Shown: positions 12,989-15,782 of the stretch, piece by piece
Numbering within the stretch: the first letter of the stretch is position 1
Layout: each line of letters opens with the position of its first letter
NCBI GenBank assembly: GCA_937860285.1
Contig: CALMBS010000051.1
Location: 1 to 15,782 of the forward strand
Length of the DNA stretch: 15,782 nucleotides
Source of the DNA: an uncultured Chloroflexota bacterium
Lineage (GTDB): Bacteria; Chloroflexota; Dehalococcoidia; UBA2247; RBG-13-53-26
Direction: 5' to 3'
The notes under the pieces: model-generated
The model's database searches: none
Told to the model about the DNA's origin: nothing
What the model saw: only the letters and a program-made list of their open reading frames with translations
Program-made: the position numbers and the translations under genes

Positions 12989-14465
12989 GTCCGGACTGAC
13001 CACCCCCCGGCTGACTCGCCCCCGGCTGAGAAGCCGCTTCCTCCTTCTTCACTTCCTGCTTCACCAGGGCTATGAACGGCAGGTTGCGGTACTCTTCGCG
13101 GTAGTCCAGCCCGTATCCCACCAGGAACTCGTCCGGCACCTCGAACCCGATGTAGGCCAGCGGCACGTCGGTCAGCCGCCTCACCCGCTTGTCCAGAAGG
13201 GTGCACACGGCCAGGCTGGCCGGCCGGTCCGCCTCCAGATGGGCCAGGACATAGCTCAGGGGCATGCCCGTGTCCACGATGTCCTCCACCAGGAGCACGT
13301 GACGGCCGTTCGGCCGGATGTCGAGGTCCTTGGTGATGCGCACAGCCTCCCCGCCATCATCGCCTCCAAAATAGGAAAGAGCCATGAAATCGACGTCCGC
13401 CGGCACCTCCAGGAAGCGCATCAGGTCCGCCATGAAGCACAGCATCCCCCGCAGGACACCTACCAGCAGGATGCGGCGGCCCTGGTAGTCCCGGGAGATC
13501 TCCTTGGCCAGCTGGCGCACCCTGGTCTGGATCTGGTCCGCGCTGAATAGTATCCGCCCCACGCCCTCCGTCTTGGCGCCGGCCAGGGGGCCGTGCCCGT
13601 ACTTGGCCACCAGGCGGTCGTAGTCCCGGCGGGCCAGCAGCTTGATCTTGGTATCGGGGTACAGCTCGCGCAGCCGGCGCACCTTGCGGTTCTTCTCGCT
13701 GGTCAGTCCCGGTTTCAGGGTGGTCATCTCGATGTAGAGATCCAGGGCCGGCAGGTAGAAGTCCGGCGTGAACATCTCGGTGACCTTGTCCCCTTCCCAT
13801 TCGAGCATGAAGGACCGGGGCTCGTAGACCCATTCTATCTGGTAGAAATCCAGGAGGCGGGCGAACTCCTCCTCGCTGGGGTGGGCAAAGGAGACCCTCT
13901 TTATGGGCGACCGGGCCACCGGGCGGCCCCCCTGGGCCCGGCCCTTCGAGGCCGCGGCGCCCTCCGCCACCGGCGCCCCGCTGGACTCCAGGACGCTGGC
14001 CAGCAGGTTGGACACCGTGACCAGGTACTCTTCCTCCGCCTCCGTGAACTCGCGGCGAATGCGGTTGTACGCCCGCAGGCTCCCCACGACGTTTCCTCCG
14101 CAGGAAACCGGCACGGCGATGATGGAGGCAATCCGCTCCTGGCGGGCCATCTCGGCAAACTGCACGCGGGGGTCGCTGGCTGCATCCACCACCAACGCCG
14201 TCTTCCCCTCCATTATCTCGGGAAGGCTCTTGTCCACATCCACCAGTCCGCCCCTGACGTAGCGGTCGCTGAGACCATAGGTGGCAGCATGGATCAGCTT
14301 CCGCTTCTTGGCGTCGAGCAGCATCAGGGAGCAACCCCGGACGCCCAGGGCCCGGCTGGCCGATTGCACCAGCGCCAGCAGCTTCTCGCCGGCGGTCACT
14401 GGGGAGTTGAGGACCTTGGCCATCTCGGCCAGGGACCGGTTGAAGACCACGGCCTGTCTACCCAT
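12969..14465 (-). CDS. hpt: GAF - PD-(D/E)XK-like - hypoxanthine phosphoribosyltransferase fusion
   Basis: A 498-residue protein. Residues about 10-160 form a GAF domain (RGCSLMLLDAKKRKLIHAA, IASIIAVPVSCGGNVVGSLRAY). Residues about 190-290 resemble a PD-(D/E)XK nuclease fold: FTPDFYLPALDLYIEM has P234-D235 and E246, but Thr248 replaces the usual Lys, followed by a basic helix KNRKVRRLRELYP. Residues 302-470 are a hypoxanthine phosphoribosyltransferase that salvages hypoxanthine or guanine with PRPP. Its PRPP loop is VLLVEDIVDTGMPL (390-403), with GVLRG (336-340) and the C-terminal DEFLVGYGLDYREEYRNLPFIALV typical. The tail is Gln/Gly/Ser-rich. Ordinary HPRTs are about 180 residues, so two-thirds of this protein is additional. 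ATG 14465 has only a weak ribosome binding site. It lies 96 bp after the CoA-ligase gene with its own possible promoter. Similar nuclease-fold-HPRT fusions may exist in Actinobacteriota, from memory only. Confidence 0.87.
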   Translation of the reverse strand: MGRQAVVFNRSLAEMAKVLNSPVTAGEKLLALVQSASRALGVRGCSLMLLDAKKRKLIHAATYGLSDRYVRGGLVDVDKSLPEIMEGKTALVVDAASDPRVQFAEMARQERIASIIAVPVSCGGNVVGSLRAYNRIRREFTEAEEEYLVTVSNLLASVLESSGAPVAEGAAASKGRAQGGRPVARSPIKRVSFAHPSEEEFARLLDFYQIEWVYEPRSFMLEWEGDKVTEMFTPDFYLPALDLYIEMTTLKPGLTSEKNRKVRRLRELYPDTKIKLLARRDYDRLVAKYGHGPLAGAKTEGVGRILFSADQIQTRVRQLAKEISRDYQGRRILLVGVLRGMLCFMADLMRFLEVPADVDFMALSYFGGDDGGEAVRITKDLDIRPNGRHVLLVEDIVDTGMPLSYVLAHLEADRPASLAVCTLLDKRVRRLTDVPLAYIGFEVPDEFLVGYGLDYREEYRNLPFIALVKQEVKKEEAASQPGASQPGGGQSGQKEDPR

Positions 14466-14474
14466 ACGCCGTCC

Positions 14475-14503
14475 AGTTTATTGCAGTTGTCCACCACATT
14501 CAA
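14475..14503 (-). promoter_or_regulatory. Promoter of GAF-HPRT, nearly leaderless
   Basis: On the minus strand, TTGAAT (14503-14498), 17-bp spacer, TAAACT (14480-14475). Transcription would start near 14468, about three bases before ATG 14465. This agrees with the lack of a strong ribosome binding site. Confidence 0.38.
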
Positions 14504-14561
14504 CTGTTTCGTCTAAGACAGCGCGGCGCCGGCCGGCCCCCGTATCCCCACGGCAGCACCG

Positions 14562-15782
14562 CTACCTCCGGGCGGCCCTCACCACCCGGCTGACGGCGCG
14601 GGCGGCGGCGCCCGGGGACAGGAAGAACCCGGTCCCCTGCGCCAGGCACTTCTGCTGCATCCTCCGGGATGCCCGCCAGGAGGCATCCGTCACCACCGAG
14701 TGGAGCACCACCGCCGCCGGCCGCCGGCACAAGCTGATGGCGTCCAGGGCCGGCGCCATGGTGGCCGCCACCCAGTCGTCCACCGGGATGGGCGGTATGT
14801 CGAAGGCAAACTGGAAGACCACCAGGTCGATGCCGGGCCATTCATTGACCAGCCCCATTAAATCACCCCAGGCCCCGTCCCCGCAGGCCGCGGCCACCGG
14901 TGCGCCTCCGGACGCCGGCCGCCGCAGGATCGCCCCCACCAGCGGGAAGGCATCTATGGGGTTGCCCAGCATGCCCCCCGTCGGGGGTATGATCCGCTCC
15001 ATCCTCTCCCGAAGGGCCGCCGGCAGCGGCGGCAGCCGCACTCCCTCCCTCTCGAGCTCATCCGTGGCCAGGACGCTGGCCCCGCCACCCACACCCACCA
15101 CGCACGCGTTGAGCCCGCGCGGCTGGACCTGCAGCAGCCCCACCAGCGCGTCCGTCACCTCTTCCACGCTGTCCGCCGCCATGGCCCCGGCCTGGCGCAG
15201 CAGCGCATCCCAGGCGGCCCGGCTGCCCGCCATGGCCCCGGTGTGGGAGGCCGCCGCCCGGCCACCGGCCTGTGTCGCCCCTCCCTTGTAGACCACCACC
15301 GGCTTGGACGAGACGGCCCGGGCCAGGGCGTCCGCCAGGCGCCGTCCATCGGAAGCTCCCTCCAGGTAGGCAGCGATGGCCGCGGTCTCCGGGTCCCGGG
15401 CCAGGTACTCCAGGATATCGCCCTCGTTGACGTCGCAGGCATTGCCGTAGCTCAGCACCTTGCTGAAGCGCAGCCCCCTGGCCGCCGCGCTGTGGACCAG
15501 GTAGGTGGCGTTGCCGCCGCTCTGGCAGAGCACGCCTATGTTGCCCGGCTCGCGGGGGAAATCCCGGGAGTAGCTCATGCCCGACCGGGGACAGTACACC
15601 CCCATGCAGTTGGGGCCGATGAGCCGCATCCGGCCCCGGCCGGCGATCTCCAGCAGCCGCCGCTGCAGCTCCACGCCCTCGCCGGACCCCAGCTCCAGGA
15701 ACCCCGCCGTGTAGAGCTGGACCACCTTGACCCCGGCTGACACGCAGTCCTCCAGGAGCTCCGGCGTCTGCCGGGCCGGGAT
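14562..15782 (-). CDS. Acyl-CoA synthetase (ADP-forming) type CoA-binding subunit, N-terminus outside window
   Basis: 406 codons are visible, with the frame open at the right edge. The internal GTG at 15743 is not the start, because family-like sequence (TPELLEDCVSAGVKVVQLYTAGF) continues through it. The CoA-ligase-type domain is clear from GPNCMGVYCPRSG (56-68 of the visible part), VLCQSGGNATYL (84-95) and YGNACDVNEGDILEYLARDPET (112-132). The ligase domain carries ASHTGAMAGS (178-187) with H180, the expected phospho-histidine. ADP-forming acyl-CoA synthetases make ATP from acyl-CoA, ADP and phosphate, with an ATP-grasp beta subunit. No ATP-grasp part is attached at this C-terminus, so this is the separate alpha-type subunit or a related CoA-binding protein. 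The last 130 residues are Ala/Pro-rich and diverged. Acyl substrate unknown. Confidence 0.85.
   Translation of the reverse strand: MPARQTPELLEDCVSAGVKVVQLYTAGFLELGSGEGVELQRRLLEIAGRGRMRLIGPNCMGVYCPRSGMSYSRDFPREPGNIGVLCQSGGNATYLVHSAAARGLRFSKVLSYGNACDVNEGDILEYLARDPETAAIAAYLEGASDGRRLADALARAVSSKPVVVYKGGATQAGGRAAASHTGAMAGSRAAWDALLRQAGAMAADSVEEVTDALVGLLQVQPRGLNACVVGVGGGASVLATDELEREGVRLPPLPAALRERMERIIPPTGGMLGNPIDAFPLVGAILRRPASGGAPVAAACGDGAWGDLMGLVNEWPGIDLVVFQFAFDIPPIPVDDWVAATMAPALDAISLCRRPAAVVLHSVVTDASWRASRRMQQKCLAQGTGFFLSPGAAARAVSRVVRAARR

Noticed and set aside
1..15782. Mobile elements, CRISPR arrays, tRNA, rRNA
   Set aside because: No transposase or integrase motifs, no regularly spaced direct repeats with spacers, and no tRNA-like or rRNA sequence seen on either strand.

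Overview
The window is GC-rich bacterial DNA, densely coded on both strands, with some GTG and TTG start codons. No 16S gene or other taxonomic marker is present. The gene content suggests an anaerobic or facultative environmental bacterium: a 2-hydroxyacyl-CoA dehydratase pair, an ADP-forming acyl-CoA synthetase-type subunit, a MEDS/PAS/HD-GYP sensor, and a hypoxanthine phosphoribosyltransferase (HPRT) carrying extra N-terminal domains. It reads most like Chloroflexota (Dehalococcoidia-like); Actinobacteriota-like lineages are possible. This assignment is inference from style and gene families. No mobile element, CRISPR array, tRNA or rRNA was seen.

Layout, left part. A cut-off membrane protein on the minus strand (1-185) diverges from a short-chain dehydrogenase/reductase (408-1367). 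A good sigma70-type promoter (1398-1428) and a leader of about 235 nt precede two overlapping 2-hydroxyacyl-CoA dehydratase-family subunits (1669-2823 and 2816-4183). A SnoaL/NTF2-like protein follows (4297-4737). Next come a candidate 59-residue protein behind its own promoter (4833-5012) and a dodecin of the calcium-dodecin type (5242-5511).

Middle. Two small plus-strand membrane proteins (5739-6119, 6215-6355) converge on a minus-strand operon of two zinc-ribbon membrane proteins (7422 to 6907, then 6879 to 6367). That operon has its own promoter (7477-7506). Its likely terminator lies inside the small plus-strand gene opposite it. A GC-rich hairpin at 7526-7550 separates it from a very large minus-strand sensor gene (12380 to 7572). 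The sensor has 1602 residues: an N-terminal MEDS domain, nine consecutive PAS domains and an intact C-terminal HD-GYP cyclic-di-GMP phosphodiesterase domain.

Right part. A 588-bp intergenic region (12381-12968) contains an orphan plus-strand promoter of near-consensus quality. It fires into about 120 nt closed by a 9-bp inverted repeat and followed by a T-run, which makes a candidate small structured RNA whose 3' end is antisense to the end of the next gene. That gene (14465 to 12969) encodes GAF + a PD-(D/E)XK-like fold + HPRT. It lies downstream of a CoA-binding, ADP-forming acyl-CoA synthetase-type protein (15782 to 14562) that runs off the window.

How the genes may work together. The dehydratase pair and the CoA-ligase subunit fit anaerobic acyl-CoA metabolism (amino-acid, hydroxy-acid or aromatic acid breakdown with substrate-level ATP formation). 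They are on opposite strands and no dehydratase activator ATPase is present, so a single pathway is not shown. The PAS/HD-GYP protein would couple sensed signals to cyclic-di-GMP breakdown. The most unexplained items are the candidate RNA at 12863-12988, the three-domain HPRT fusion, and the Cys-to-His change in the second dehydratase subunit.
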